DNA of 64,000 nucleotides from JALEFZ01 sp039820545 (GCA_039820545.1 JBCBPW010000001.1:124001-188000), one strand, 5' to 3'; shown: positions 9,763 to 20,377, numbered from the stretch's first letter. Notes: generated by a model from the sequence alone, not told the origin. Numbers and translations are program-made.

Positions 9763-12700
9763 ATGAAACGCATATACACACTCCTGTTGCTAGGCTTTAT
9801 TCTCAGCCTTTCACAACAACTATGGGGGCAAATTGTCCCTCAAGGCATCTCATACCAAGCTGTTGTCAGGGATCAGAATGGCCTATTAAGCAATTCCGCC
9901 GTCACGGTCGAATTTACGGTCATTCAAAGTGGTTCTCCTGTATACAGGGAAACCCAAACTATCACGACAAATCCGTTTGGATTATTTGAAGTGACGATCG
10001 GCAATGGAATCTCATCTCTGGGCACATTTGATGACATCGACTGGGCATCAGGAGGGCTCTCCATTCAAGTACAAGCCAAGACAGGGACCAATCAAAACTT
10101 TGTGCTGCTTGGAATCAAATCTTTTGAAACCGTCCCCTATTCCTTCTATGCAGAGACCGCAGGCTCGGTAGAGAACATTAATCTGGCCTTAGACTCTCTG
10201 GCAGATGTATCTACAGGGACTCCCAATCCCGACGACATCTTGCGCTGGAATGACACCATAGGACAATGGGTCAGCTCACCAGATAAAGGGGGTTTGGTAG
10301 ACATCATCAGTGGAGATGGCATCCTCATATCAGGCGATACCTTGATCAATATAGGGGATACCGACCCGTCAAATGACATCACAGATACCACGACAGCAGG
10401 CGGTGACCTAGGAGGTGTGTATCCCAACCCGAGAGTGGAAGGTATCTTGAGCTTCCCCATCGACACATCCAACGTCCCCTTGCTCAACGATTATATCCTC
10501 AAATGGGACTCTGCCAATCAGCGATGGGTCCCGAGTCAAGACATTATTTCTGCGGGTTTGACGGGGGCATTCGTCTCTCCGCGTATCGCAGGTACAGGTC
10601 AGCAGGCTACACCGCTTGACATCGCCCAGCAAGGAGCAGGCAATGGGCAAGTACTCAAATGGAACGATGGCAGCTCTGCATGGCAGCCCGCTGACGAAGA
10701 GGCCTATACACTCACCAGTTCAGGCAACAATGTCTTCCTCTTGAAAGATGGCATCGTCCAATCGACCGTTGCGATCAATACAGGTACCGTATACACCGCA
10801 GGAGATGGGATCGCCATCTTACCTGGGAATGTCATCTTCAATACAGGGGATATAAACGCAAATGATGACATCACAAATATGACAGATGCGGGTGGTGATC
10901 TAGAGGGCGTATACCCCAACCCGACTATCAGAAGCCTGAAAGGGCGTGAGTTTACCAATGATGTCGCCAATCCACAAAACGGGCAAATCCTGAAATTCTT
11001 CACAGGCTTAGGGTGGACAGTTGTCAATGAATTTGATGATGATAGCACCAACGAAATCCAATCTATTTCTCTCAATGGCTTTCAATTAGGTCTATCTGAA
11101 TCTGACACAGTGACGCTTCCCCGTTATGTAGGGGGCACGGGCATACAAATCACCAACGATACCGTCATCAATAATACAGGTGTTCTCTTCAACTCTCCTG
11201 CTGGAGGAGATGTGACTGGGACATACAACAACATGACGGTCGTAGGGATACAGGGACAAGAGGTGACGACGGTCAATCCTCAACAAAGTTGGGTCCTCAG
11301 ATACAACAATGGGCAATGGACACCCACACCTGATGACTCTAGCAGGACGAATGAAATTCAGACCGTGAGCATTGCCAATGATAGCCTGAAGTTGAGTCTG
11401 AATGGAGGGTCAGTGAGGTTGCCCTTCTACACAGGTACACCAGGCGTCACGGTAGACAACAACTCTTATAAAATATCGCTGGATCCGACGGTAGGCGGAG
11501 ACGTTGTAGGTACTTATCCTACACTTACCGTTACCCAGATTCAAGGAAATCCTGTTTCTCCAAACCCACCCACTACTACACAAGTCCTCAAATGGGATGG
11601 ATCGAGTTGGCGACCACGGGCAGACTCAGTCGATGACGATGACAGTGATCCCGAAAATGAGATCCAAGAGCTTTCGATTGCGACCAATGTCATCTCTCTT
11701 AGCAATGGCGGGGGCAGCATTACCCTTCCTCCTGATCAGGTGAATGACGCCGATAGCAACCCTACCAATGAAATTCAGGAAATCTTCATTGTCAATGACT
11801 CGATTTTCCTTACCCTTAACCCACTCAGCTCAGGTGTTCGCCTGTTCTCTGCTGGAGACGGAATCGACATCACCAACCGTACCTTTACCAATACAGGTGA
11901 TCTAGATGGAAACGACGACATCAACATTGGCACTACAGCTGATGGCGATCTCAAAGGAACCTATCCCAACCCAAGGGTAGATGGCCTACAAGGCGTATTC
12001 GTTGACAGTACCGCACCTAATCAAGATGAGGTATTGACATACAATGGGGTAGCTTGGCAAGCACTGCCGACGGATAGAGACACAACCAATGAGCTTCAAA
12101 CGCTCAGTATACAGGGAGATACACTTTTGACACTTTCCAATGGAGGTGGCTCTGTTCCTTTGACCCAATACATTTATCAAGAAGGAATTGGCATTGACAT
12201 TACCAATAATATCATCTCAAATACAGGTGATACCAACCCTGCGGATGATGTACAGATAGGAGACATTGCAGGGGGAGACTTAGGCGGTACATACCCCAAC
12301 CCTTCAGTAACCAAAATTCAGGGTTCTGTACTGGACACAAGTTTGGCGAATCCCAGTATCGGAAATATCATCAAGTGGAACGGATCGGCCTGGGTGCCTA
12401 CTGACGATCTTGTAGACGATGCAGACCCAGATCCCCAAAATGAAATCCAGTCTTTAAGCTTGATCGGTACAGATGGGGTCAATACACAGATTGCCATTTC
12501 TTCTGTACTTACCCCTTTAAGTATTCCCATCTCGGATATCGATGCAGATACGACAAATGAAATTCAAAGCCTCAGTATTTCTGGGCTGGATCTGAGCATA
12601 TCAGAGGGCAACACTATTACCCTACCCGATCAATCACTCAGTGCAGGCGCAGGGATCGACATCGTCGGATCTGTGGTCATCAACACAGGAGATACGCTAG

Positions 12701-15700
12701 AAACAGATGACATCAACATTGGAGATCTGGCGGGAGGAGACCTATCAGGTACCTATCCCAACCCAACCGTAGCACAGATTCAGGGAGTAGAGGTAACAAA
12801 CAATACGCCGCTGACGGGGGAGGTGCTCAAATACAATGGCACACAATGGGAACCACTGCCAGATTTGGTGGATGACATTGATGCAGATACAACGAATGAG
12901 ATTCAGACACTGAGTATTGTAGGAACGACGATTAGTATCTCAAAAGGAAACTCGATTACTGTTCCTAATGCTGACCCTGACTCGACCAATGAATTGCAAA
13001 CACTGAGTCTGGTGGGTGCCACCAATGACTCCGCTACCATTGCTATTTCTGACGGAAATACCATTTCTATTCCCATTTCGGATGTAGACGCTGATACGAC
13101 AAACGAGATTCAGACACTTGCCTTTGTCAATGCGACGAATGACTCGGCTACTTTTGCCATCTCAGACGGCAACCAGATCACCATTCCACTATCGGATGTA
13201 GACGCTGATACGACGAACGAGATTCAGACACTTGCATTGACAGGTTCTGATGCGACTACCTCCACTGTCAGTATCTCAGATGCCAATAGTGTCATTATCC
13301 CTATAGAAGATGCAGATGCGGATTCTACCAACGAGCTCCAAACACTCAGTTTTGTTGGTGCGACCAATGATTCTGCTACTTTCGCCATCTCAGACGGAAA
13401 TCAGATCACCATTCCGCTATCAGATGTAGATGCAGATACGACCAATGAGATTCAAACGCTGACTTTGGCTGGATCAAGTGAAACAAATGCAACGGTCAGC
13501 ATTTCGGATGGCAACAGCATCATCATTCCCATTGAGGATACAGATGCTGATACAACCAATGAGATTCAGGACCTGACCTTGGTCAATTCGGATAATACCT
13601 CTGCTACGATATCTATTGAAGATGGAAATAGCATCACCATTCCGATTTCTGACGTTGACGCTGATACGACCAATGAAATTCAGAATCTGACCTTGGTCAA
13701 TTCGGATAACACCTCTGCTACGATATCTATTGAAGATGGAAACAGCATCACCATTCCGATTTCTGATGTAGATGCCGATACGACAAACGAGATTCAAACA
13801 TTGAGTCTCAGTGGACTCGCATTGTCCTTATCCAATGGAAATACCGTTACACTTCCCGATCAGTCTCTCAATGCAGGTGCAGGTATCGACATTATCGGAA
13901 ATGTCATCATCAATACAGGAGATACCTTAGAGACTGATGATATCAATATTGGAGACCTTGCAGGAGGAGATTTGAGTGGAACCTATCCCAACCCTGAGGT
14001 TGCGGGGCTGCTTGGAAGGCCGCTTTCCAATGCTGTTCCGAATACTGGAGAAGTCATCAAGTGGAATGGCTCACAGTGGGAGCCCCTAGCAGATTCTGTC
14101 AATGACGATGATGCCGACCCCTCAAATGAGATCCAGTCCCTAAGTATCAGTGGAACAGACCTGACACTTTCAGGAGCAAATACGGTGAGCATTCCCGTAT
14201 TTGATGGGGACTCGACCAATGAAATTCAAACGCTGAGCATCTCAGGCACCACGATTTCTTTGACAGACGGTGGTTCTGTAACTGTGCCCATTGATGATGC
14301 TGATGCAGACTCCACCAATGAGATCCAAACGCTGAGCATCTCGGGAACGACGATTTCTCTGACAGATGGCGGATCTGTTACAGTACCCATTGAGGATGCC
14401 GATGCAGATACGACCAATGAGATCCAAACCCTGGCAGTCACAGGGGATCAGTTGAGTATCTCAGGTGCCAATACCGTGACGATCCCAGATGCGGATACGA
14501 CCAATGAGATCCAGACATTGAGCATCTCAGGCACCACGATTTCTTTGACAGATGGCGGGTCAGTAACCGTACCGATTGAGGATGCAGACGCAGATACCAC
14601 AAATGAAATCCAGTCACTCAGTATCTCTGGAACGACGATTTCTCTGACAGATGGCGGATCTGTGACGGTTCCCATTGACGATGCCGACGCCGACACCACA
14701 AACGAGCTGCAAATATTGAGCATTTCAGGATTGGATATTAGCATCTCTGACGGAAATACTGTAAGTATTCCTGATCAGTCCTTAAATGCAGGTGCAGGCA
14801 TTGACATTATTGGAAATGTGATCATCAATACGGGAGATACGCTCGCAACAGACGACATCAACATTGGAGATGCTGCTGGTGGTGACCTTTCAGGAACCTT
14901 CCCTAATCCTACAGTAGTAGGTATCCAAGGCAATCCTGTGACCAATACAGCCCCCGATCCAGGTGAGATCCTGAAGTGGAATGGAACCCAGTGGGAACCT
15001 GATGTAGATTTAGTCAATGACATTGATGCAGATACCACAAATGAAATTCAGTCGCTAAGTCTTTCAGGTGATCAGCTGAGTTTGTCTAGTGCCAATACCA
15101 TTACCATTCCTGATGCAGATACAACCAATGAGATTCAAACATTGAGCATTGCGGGAACGACAATTTCTTTGACGGATGGTGGATCTGTCACCGTACCCAT
15201 AAATGATGCAGATGCGGACTCTACCAATGAGATCCAGAGTTTGAGCATTTCGGGTAATGACCTGAGCATCTCTGGAGGCAATACAGTGAGTATTCCTGTA
15301 TTGGATGGAGATTCTACGAATGAAATTCAAACCCTCAGTATTTCAGGAACAACCATCTCATTGACCGACGGTGGTTCTGTAACCGTACCCATTGAGGATG
15401 CAGATGCCGATTCTACGAATGAGATTCAAAGTCTCAGCATTTCAGGAACCACTATTTCGCTTACTGATGGTGGGTCCGTAACCGTACCCATTGAGGATGC
15501 AGATGCCGATTCTACCAACGAGCTTCAAACGTTGAGTTTGACAGGCAATGATTTGACTCTTAGCGACGGGAATACGGTTACCCTCAATCCTGATGACGCA
15601 GACGCAGACTCTACCAATGAAATCCAGAGTTTGAGCATTGTAGGCACCACCATCTCCTTGACTGATGGAGGTTCGGTCACCGTACCTGTCGCGGATGCGG

Positions 15701-18700
15701 ATGCGGATTCGACCAATGAGCTACAGACGTTGAGCATTTCGGGCTTCAACGTGAGCATCTCAGATGGCAACGCGATCACGATTCCCGATCAGTCTGTGAA
15801 TGCTGGCGCGGGTATCGACCTCATCGGAAATGTCATCGTCAATACGGGTGATACACTTGAAACTGACGACATCAACATCGGAGATGTGGCTGGCGGGGAC
15901 CTCACGGGGACCTATCCCAACCCAACGGTGGCAGCCATCCAAGGCAATGCCATCTCTAATGCAACGCCAACCGCAGGAGAAATCCTCCAATGGAGCGGAA
16001 CAGAGTGGGAACCTGGAACAGATCTCGTAGAAGATGCAGATGCAGACTCCACCAATGAGCTTCAAATATTGAGCATTTCGGGTACGACGCTTTCTTTGAG
16101 CAATGGCAACTCCGTAACCATTCCTACGGATACCTACTTCGGAGGAACAGGGATCGCCATTTCTGGACAAACCATTATCAACATTGGAGATACCGACTCT
16201 ACCAATGATGTCAACATCGGAGACGCGGCAGGAGGGGACCTATCGGGTACTTTCCCCAACCCTACCGTAGCAGGGATCCAAGGAGTAGATGTCTCGGCGA
16301 CAGCTCCATCTACCGATCAAATCTATAAGTACGACGGGACCGAGTGGGTGCCTTCATCTGACCTCGTAGATGATGCAGATGCGGATTCGACCAATGAGCT
16401 ACAGACATTGAGCTTCGTGAGTGCGACCAATGATTCAGCCACCTTCGCCATTTCAGATGGCAATCAAATCACCATTCCCCTATCGGATGTAGATGCAGAT
16501 ACCACCAATGAATTGCAGACGCTGGGCTTGGTAGGCAATCAGCTGAGCTTATCAGATGGCAATACCATCACCCTTCCCTTGGGTACAGGTGGATTTGCTG
16601 CAGGGGCAGGTATTAGCATTGATTCGGCCAACGTGATTACCAATATCGGCGACACACTCGAAACAGATGACATCAACATCGGAGATGCAGCAGGAGGCGA
16701 CCTTTCGGGCACATATCCTAACCCGACGGTTGCGGCGATTCAAGGTACTAGTGTCTCGACTACAGCACCTACGGCAGATCAAATCTTTAAATACGATGGA
16801 TTCGAGTGGGTACCTTCTACTGATCTTGTAGAGGATGCCGACGCAGATACCACTAATGAGCTTCAAATCTTGAACTTGTCAGGAAACAATCTGACGATTA
16901 GCGATGGAAATACTGTGACTTTAAATCCAGATGACGCGGATGCGGACTCAACAAACGAGATTCAGACACTGAGTATCGTAGGGACCACCATTTCATTGAC
17001 AGACGGAGGGTCTGTAACGGTTCCTGTAACAGATGCAGATGCAGACACTACCAATGAGCTACAGACCTTGAGTATCTCAGGCTTTAATGTCAGCATCTCA
17101 GATGGCAACTCCATCACAATCCCTGATCAGTCTGTGAATGCAGGGGCAGGTATCAGCATCATTGGTAATGTCATCAGCAATACAGGAGATACCCTCGAAA
17201 CAGATGATATTAACATTGGAGACGTAGCAGGAGGGGACCTCTCAGGCACCTTCCCCAACCCATCTGTAGTGGCACTTCAAGGAAATGATGTGGCTTCGAC
17301 TACGCCTACCATAGATGAAGTATTGAAGTGGAATGGAAGTGAGTGGGAACCAAGCGTAGATGACAACACAGATGCCGACGCAGATTCGACCAACGAATTG
17401 CAGACGCTCTCTATCGCAGGTTCTGTCCTGAGTTTATCAGATGGCAACTCTGTCAATATTCCTGTCAATAACTATGTAGATGGACCAGGAATTGATATTA
17501 CAGGGCTTACGATTACCAATATCGGTGACCAAGACTCTACAGACGATGTCAACATCGGCGATGCAGCAGGAGGTGACCTTTCAGGTACTTATCCAGATCC
17601 TACGGTAGCTGCGATTCAAGGTACTAGCGTTTCAACCACAGCTCCTACGACGGACCAGATTTTTAAATACGATGGGACTGAGTGGGTGCCTTCATCTGAT
17701 CTGGTAGAGGACGCAGATGCAGACTCAACCAATGAGATTCAGGCCATTAGCATCTCAAATGATACGATCAATATTTCAGATAATGTCTCATTTGTCGTCC
17801 TACCTGATGGCAGTGAGACCAACGAGTTGCAGACGCTCAGTGTTTCAGGAACGGATTTGACCATCTCCAGTGGCAATACAGTCACGCTCAATGTGGACGA
17901 TGCAGATGCAGATTCTACCAATGAGCTTCAGTCCATCAGTCTGTCCAACGATACGATTTCCATTTCGGATGATGCTTCTATTGTGGTCCTACCTGATGCA
18001 AGCGCAACAAATGAGATTCAGAGTTTGAACATTGCAGGAAACAATCTGTCTATCTCAGGTGGAAATACCATTACCCTAGACGCAGATTCTACCAACGAAT
18101 TCCAGTCTATCAGCATCTCAAATGATACACTGCGTCTCTCAGATGATGCTTCCTTCGCTGTACTTCCTGATGGCAGCAATGTAAATGAGCTACAATCCAT
18201 CAGTCTGTCAGACGATACCGTTCGCATCTCTAATGATGCCTCATTTGTGGTCCTACCAGATGCAAGTGAGACAAATGAAATCCAAAGCTTGAGTATCGCT
18301 GGAAACGACTTGTCTATCTCAGGTGGAAATACCATTACACTAGACGCAGATTCTACCAACGAATTCCAGTCTATCAGCATCTCAAATGATACACTGCGTC
18401 TCTCAGATGATGCTTCCTTCGCCGTAGTGCCTGATGCAAGTACGACTAATGAGATCCAGAGCATCAGCTTGAGCAATGATACGCTCAGACTTTCTGGTGA
18501 TGCATCCTTTGTCGTCCTAGGTGATACCTCAGCGCTCAATGAGTTGCAAAACATTAGCTTTAGTACACTGACAGAGGAATTGATTCTGACAGGTACAGAT
18601 GATACGGTAGATTTGAGCAACTTCATCCAAGTGACGGAGACAGCAACTGGCGACCTGGGAGGCACAGTAGGAAATCCTGTAGTAGATGGTATCCAGGGTA

Positions 18701-19263
18701 CGAGTGTCAGTGCAACCAGTCCTGATCAAGGCGAAGTGCTCACGTATGACGGTACAGAATGGACACCTGATACCTTGTCTACTTCTGCCCTGCTAGTGAA
18801 CAGCAGTTTGATTCCCGATGCCAACAACAGTTATGACATTGGTTCTTCTTCTAACAGATGGTCGACACTTTTCTTGCAGAATAATCCTGATGTCTTGTCC
18901 GACGCACGATTCAAGCAGCAAATACGTCCGCTGGCTTATGGGCTTACGGAGCTTTTGATGCTACAGCCCGTATCTTATCAATTGACCAATGATCCTGATC
19001 AGCAAACCCAGCTTGGCTTCTTGGCCCAAGAGGTACAGCCTGTCATCGGAGAGGTCGTCAACGAGCACATAGCAGCCGACTCTACAGAGTCCCAATTTGG
19101 CATGAGCTATACAGAGTTGATCCCCGTAATCATCAAAGGAATTCAGGAGCAACAGGAAACCATCGACCAGCAACAAGACCTGATCATGGAGCAGCGAGAC
19201 CTCATTGAAGAAATGAGAAAGGAATTGCAGGAAATGAAGAAAGAAACTCAAGAAAAGCGCTAA
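9763..19263 (+). CDS. Giant tail-fibre-like repeat protein with C-terminal peptidase S74 (intramolecular chaperone) domain
   Basis: 3,166 residues. The N-terminus is a signal peptide (about residues 1-23, ending L-W-G-Q), followed by the G-I-S-Y-Q-A-V-V-R-D domain common in Bacteroidota fibre-like exported proteins. The body is repetitive: I count 15 copies of a G-G-D-L-x-G-x-Y-P-N-P module, with many 30-40-residue repeats of the type T-N-E-(I/L)-Q-(T/S)-L-S-I-x-G between them. The C-terminal ~120 residues match the S74 endosialidase-type chaperone: S-D-A-R-F-K at residue 3046, L-G-F-L-A-Q-E-V, and a terminal Gln/Glu-rich coiled coil. In phage fibres this domain trimerises the fibre and then cleaves itself off, in known cases at the Ser opening this motif; here that would be Ser3046. 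No T9SS sorting domain is present. It is the first gene of a probable three-gene unit. Extracellular trimeric fibre or adhesin is my inference. Confidence 0.85.
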   Translation: MKRIYTLLLLGFILSLSQQLWGQIVPQGISYQAVVRDQNGLLSNSAVTVEFTVIQSGSPVYRETQTITTNPFGLFEVTIGNGISSLGTFDDIDWASGGLSIQVQAKTGTNQNFVLLGIKSFETVPYSFYAETAGSVENINLALDSLADVSTGTPNPDDILRWNDTIGQWVSSPDKGGLVDIISGDGILISGDTLINIGDTDPSNDITDTTTAGGDLGGVYPNPRVEGILSFPIDTSNVPLLNDYILKWDSANQRWVPSQDIISAGLTGAFVSPRIAGTGQQATPLDIAQQGAGNGQVLKWNDGSSAWQPADEEAYTLTSSGNNVFLLKDGIVQSTVAINTGTVYTAGDGIAILPGNVIFNTGDINANDDITNMTDAGGDLEGVYPNPTIRSLKGREFTNDVANPQNGQILKFFTGLGWTVVNEFDDDSTNEIQSISLNGFQLGLSESDTVTLPRYVGGTGIQITNDTVINNTGVLFNSPAGGDVTGTYNNMTVVGIQGQEVTTVNPQQSWVLRYNNGQWTPTPDDSSRTNEIQTVSIANDSLKLSLNGGSVRLPFYTGTPGVTVDNNSYKISLDPTVGGDVVGTYPTLTVTQIQGNPVSPNPPTTTQVLKWDGSSWRPRADSVDDDDSDPENEIQELSIATNVISLSNGGGSITLPPDQVNDADSNPTNEIQEIFIVNDSIFLTLNPLSSGVRLFSAGDGIDITNRTFTNTGDLDGNDDINIGTTADGDLKGTYPNPRVDGLQGVFVDSTAPNQDEVLTYNGVAWQALPTDRDTTNELQTLSIQGDTLLTLSNGGGSVPLTQYIYQEGIGIDITNNIISNTGDTNPADDVQIGDIAGGDLGGTYPNPSVTKIQGSVLDTSLANPSIGNIIKWNGSAWVPTDDLVDDADPDPQNEIQSLSLIGTDGVNTQIAISSVLTPLSIPISDIDADTTNEIQSLSISGLDLSISEGNTITLPDQSLSAGAGIDIVGSVVINTGDTLETDDINIGDLAGGDLSGTYPNPTVAQIQGVEVTNNTPLTGEVLKYNGTQWEPLPDLVDDIDADTTNEIQTLSIVGTTISISKGNSITVPNADPDSTNELQTLSLVGATNDSATIAISDGNTISIPISDVDADTTNEIQTLAFVNATNDSATFAISDGNQITIPLSDVDADTTNEIQTLALTGSDATTSTVSISDANSVIIPIEDADADSTNELQTLSFVGATNDSATFAISDGNQITIPLSDVDADTTNEIQTLTLAGSSETNATVSISDGNSIIIPIEDTDADTTNEIQDLTLVNSDNTSATISIEDGNSITIPISDVDADTTNEIQNLTLVNSDNTSATISIEDGNSITIPISDVDADTTNEIQTLSLSGLALSLSNGNTVTLPDQSLNAGAGIDIIGNVIINTGDTLETDDINIGDLAGGDLSGTYPNPEVAGLLGRPLSNAVPNTGEVIKWNGSQWEPLADSVNDDDADPSNEIQSLSISGTDLTLSGANTVSIPVFDGDSTNEIQTLSISGTTISLTDGGSVTVPIDDADADSTNEIQTLSISGTTISLTDGGSVTVPIEDADADTTNEIQTLAVTGDQLSISGANTVTIPDADTTNEIQTLSISGTTISLTDGGSVTVPIEDADADTTNEIQSLSISGTTISLTDGGSVTVPIDDADADTTNELQILSISGLDISISDGNTVSIPDQSLNAGAGIDIIGNVIINTGDTLATDDINIGDAAGGDLSGTFPNPTVVGIQGNPVTNTAPDPGEILKWNGTQWEPDVDLVNDIDADTTNEIQSLSLSGDQLSLSSANTITIPDADTTNEIQTLSIAGTTISLTDGGSVTVPINDADADSTNEIQSLSISGNDLSISGGNTVSIPVLDGDSTNEIQTLSISGTTISLTDGGSVTVPIEDADADSTNEIQSLSISGTTISLTDGGSVTVPIEDADADSTNELQTLSLTGNDLTLSDGNTVTLNPDDADADSTNEIQSLSIVGTTISLTDGGSVTVPVADADADSTNELQTLSISGFNVSISDGNAITIPDQSVNAGAGIDLIGNVIVNTGDTLETDDINIGDVAGGDLTGTYPNPTVAAIQGNAISNATPTAGEILQWSGTEWEPGTDLVEDADADSTNELQILSISGTTLSLSNGNSVTIPTDTYFGGTGIAISGQTIINIGDTDSTNDVNIGDAAGGDLSGTFPNPTVAGIQGVDVSATAPSTDQIYKYDGTEWVPSSDLVDDADADSTNELQTLSFVSATNDSATFAISDGNQITIPLSDVDADTTNELQTLGLVGNQLSLSDGNTITLPLGTGGFAAGAGISIDSANVITNIGDTLETDDINIGDAAGGDLSGTYPNPTVAAIQGTSVSTTAPTADQIFKYDGFEWVPSTDLVEDADADTTNELQILNLSGNNLTISDGNTVTLNPDDADADSTNEIQTLSIVGTTISLTDGGSVTVPVTDADADTTNELQTLSISGFNVSISDGNSITIPDQSVNAGAGISIIGNVISNTGDTLETDDINIGDVAGGDLSGTFPNPSVVALQGNDVASTTPTIDEVLKWNGSEWEPSVDDNTDADADSTNELQTLSIAGSVLSLSDGNSVNIPVNNYVDGPGIDITGLTITNIGDQDSTDDVNIGDAAGGDLSGTYPDPTVAAIQGTSVSTTAPTTDQIFKYDGTEWVPSSDLVEDADADSTNEIQAISISNDTINISDNVSFVVLPDGSETNELQTLSVSGTDLTISSGNTVTLNVDDADADSTNELQSISLSNDTISISDDASIVVLPDASATNEIQSLNIAGNNLSISGGNTITLDADSTNEFQSISISNDTLRLSDDASFAVLPDGSNVNELQSISLSDDTVRISNDASFVVLPDASETNEIQSLSIAGNDLSISGGNTITLDADSTNEFQSISISNDTLRLSDDASFAVVPDASTTNEIQSISLSNDTLRLSGDASFVVLGDTSALNELQNISFSTLTEELILTGTDDTVDLSNFIQVTETATGDLGGTVGNPVVDGIQGTSVSATSPDQGEVLTYDGTEWTPDTLSTSALLVNSSLIPDANNSYDIGSSSNRWSTLFLQNNPDVLSDARFKQQIRPLAYGLTELLMLQPVSYQLTNDPDQQTQLGFLAQEVQPVIGEVVNEHIAADSTESQFGMSYTELIPVIIKGIQEQQETIDQQQDLIMEQRDLIEEMRKELQEMKKETQEKR
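13561..13788 (+). repeat. Tandem 114-bp duplication inside the S74 fibre gene
   Basis: Units 13561-13674 and 13675-13788 each encode 38 residues starting E-I-Q and including L-V-N-S-D-N-T-S-A-T. By my count they differ at about 11 of 114 bases, mostly silent third positions. This looks like a fairly recent in-frame repeat expansion. Confidence 0.8.
18047..18422 (+). repeat. Near-identical 112-bp direct repeat, 264 bp apart, inside the S74 fibre gene
   Basis: Bases 18047-18158 and 18311-18422 differ at a single position by eye (accctag versus acactag). The offset of 264 bp is 88 codons, so recombination between the copies would keep the frame. The near identity contrasts with the diverged repeats elsewhere in the gene. 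Confidence 0.8.
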
Positions 19264-19264
19264 G

Positions 19265-19801
19265 ATGAAATCTATAGCCTACATCCTCACAATGCTAGTC
19301 TGCCTGAACGCTTCAGGTGGACTAGCACAAGATTCGACCTTACAATTGGTTCGGTCGGTCTTCCACTCTGCTGGAACCTTTGCAGATAATGCTGGCCTCT
19401 CCATCTTCTATACTATGGGAGAGCCGATGGTAGAGACATATTCAGCCTTGCAGGGGGCTTTGATATTTACACAGGGCTTTCAGCAACCCGACACTTCGCA
19501 AGCATTCGGCCCAAACAGTATCGAAGCACCTGAGATCCAAGTATCCTACAACATATATCCCAACCCTGTACAGGATCGATTATTTGTAGAACTTGAGACC
19601 GATGTCCCCGCTAGGATGCGTGTGGCACTCTATGATATGAAAGGAAAAGAGACGTCCGTGCCATCGCAGGAGGGCTTGGTAGTGGGAAGTAAAACCCTAA
19701 CTTTTGATACAGAGACCCTACCGATTGGGGTTTATATCCTACGGCTTCATCGAGCAGATGGACGCGTCATTCGCGCATTTAAAATCCAAAAGGATCTGTA
19801 A
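19265..19801 (+). CDS. Small T9SS-sorted secreted protein next to the S74 fibre gene
   Basis: 178 residues. Signal peptide (about residues 1-21, ending G-L-A-Q), then a short beta-rich region with the S-I-F-Y-T-M-G-E-P and T-Q-G-F-Q-Q-P signatures seen in many Bacteroidota T9SS cargo proteins, then a type A sorting domain (Y-P-N-P-V near residue 97, I-G-V-Y-I-L near 160). The ATG follows the S74 stop codon by one base, so translation of the two is probably coupled. Because the fibre protein lacks a sorting domain and this one has little besides it, this product may help bring the fibre to the surface; that is speculation from gene order. The other option is an independent small cargo. Confidence 0.8.
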   Translation: MKSIAYILTMLVCLNASGGLAQDSTLQLVRSVFHSAGTFADNAGLSIFYTMGEPMVETYSALQGALIFTQGFQQPDTSQAFGPNSIEAPEIQVSYNIYPNPVQDRLFVELETDVPARMRVALYDMKGKETSVPSQEGLVVGSKTLTFDTETLPIGVYILRLHRADGRVIRAFKIQKDL

Positions 19802-19838
19802 TTTCACATCCATCATCACTCTTGGTTAAATCAAACCT

Positions 19839-20363
19839 ATGCATCTACATAAAGCAATCTTAATCTTTTCATTGAGCATCCTCCTAATTTTGTGGGGAGG
19901 GAGGATTCATGGACAGACGTTTCAAGCTGAAAGTGAAGAAATCACCATGAAGTTTGGCTTTCCTGAACTCAAGATCATGGATGACTTATTGTATGAAGAC
20001 GAAAATCAAAATAAACAGCTGGATGTAGATGAAGCTTGTTTGATCAGTTTTTCTGTTCAGAACATAGGAAAATATACAGCAAAAGATGTGGCCATTCGTC
20101 CTGACGAGCTCAACGGCATTAAGGGACTGGACTTACCTGAAAGAGTAGCTGTAGGAGAGATCAAACCAGGAGAGACAAAGTCTGTCCAAATTGGGATGAC
20201 AAGCACAGACAGTCTCCAAGCAGGCACTGCCAGTTTGGTTTTTTATATCTTGGAGAAAGGAGAAGAGCGGAATCTTTCTGTGGTGTATGCATTGGGGACA
20301 GCAGGAAAAGGCGAGGAAATCAAGGAGGAGAAAGAAGAAGGAGAAAATGAGGGAGACAATTAG
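19839..20363 (+). CDS. Exported beta-sandwich protein of unknown function (CARDB-like)
   Basis: 174 residues, with an N-terminal hydrophobic signal (about residues 1-25, ending I-H-G-Q). The centre reads like one Ig-like or CARDB-type domain: D-E-N-Q-N-K-Q-L-D-V-D-E-A followed by V-Q-N-I-G-K-Y-T-A-K-D-V, a form found in Bacteroidota surface proteins. The last 20 residues are almost all Glu, Lys, Gly and Asn, an acidic tail with no fold signal. The gene starts 37 bases after its T9SS neighbour and ends before a terminator, so it is likely the last gene of the fibre unit. Function not recognised. Confidence 0.65.
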   Translation: MHLHKAILIFSLSILLILWGGRIHGQTFQAESEEITMKFGFPELKIMDDLLYEDENQNKQLDVDEACLISFSVQNIGKYTAKDVAIRPDELNGIKGLDLPERVAVGEIKPGETKSVQIGMTSTDSLQAGTASLVFYILEKGEERNLSVVYALGTAGKGEEIKEEKEEGENEGDN

Positions 20364-20377
20364 TCATCCACTATACA

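Noticed and set aside
13474..13797. Long minus-strand frames in the fibre gene (for example 13474-13797 and 18018-18665).
   Set aside because: They mirror the repetitive plus-strand codons and have repetitive nonsense content.
9763..19263. Short regular repeats resembling a CRISPR or VNTR array.
   Set aside because: All repeats are in frame, of unequal length and diverged at third positions, and there are no constant repeats with unique spacers. They are coding.
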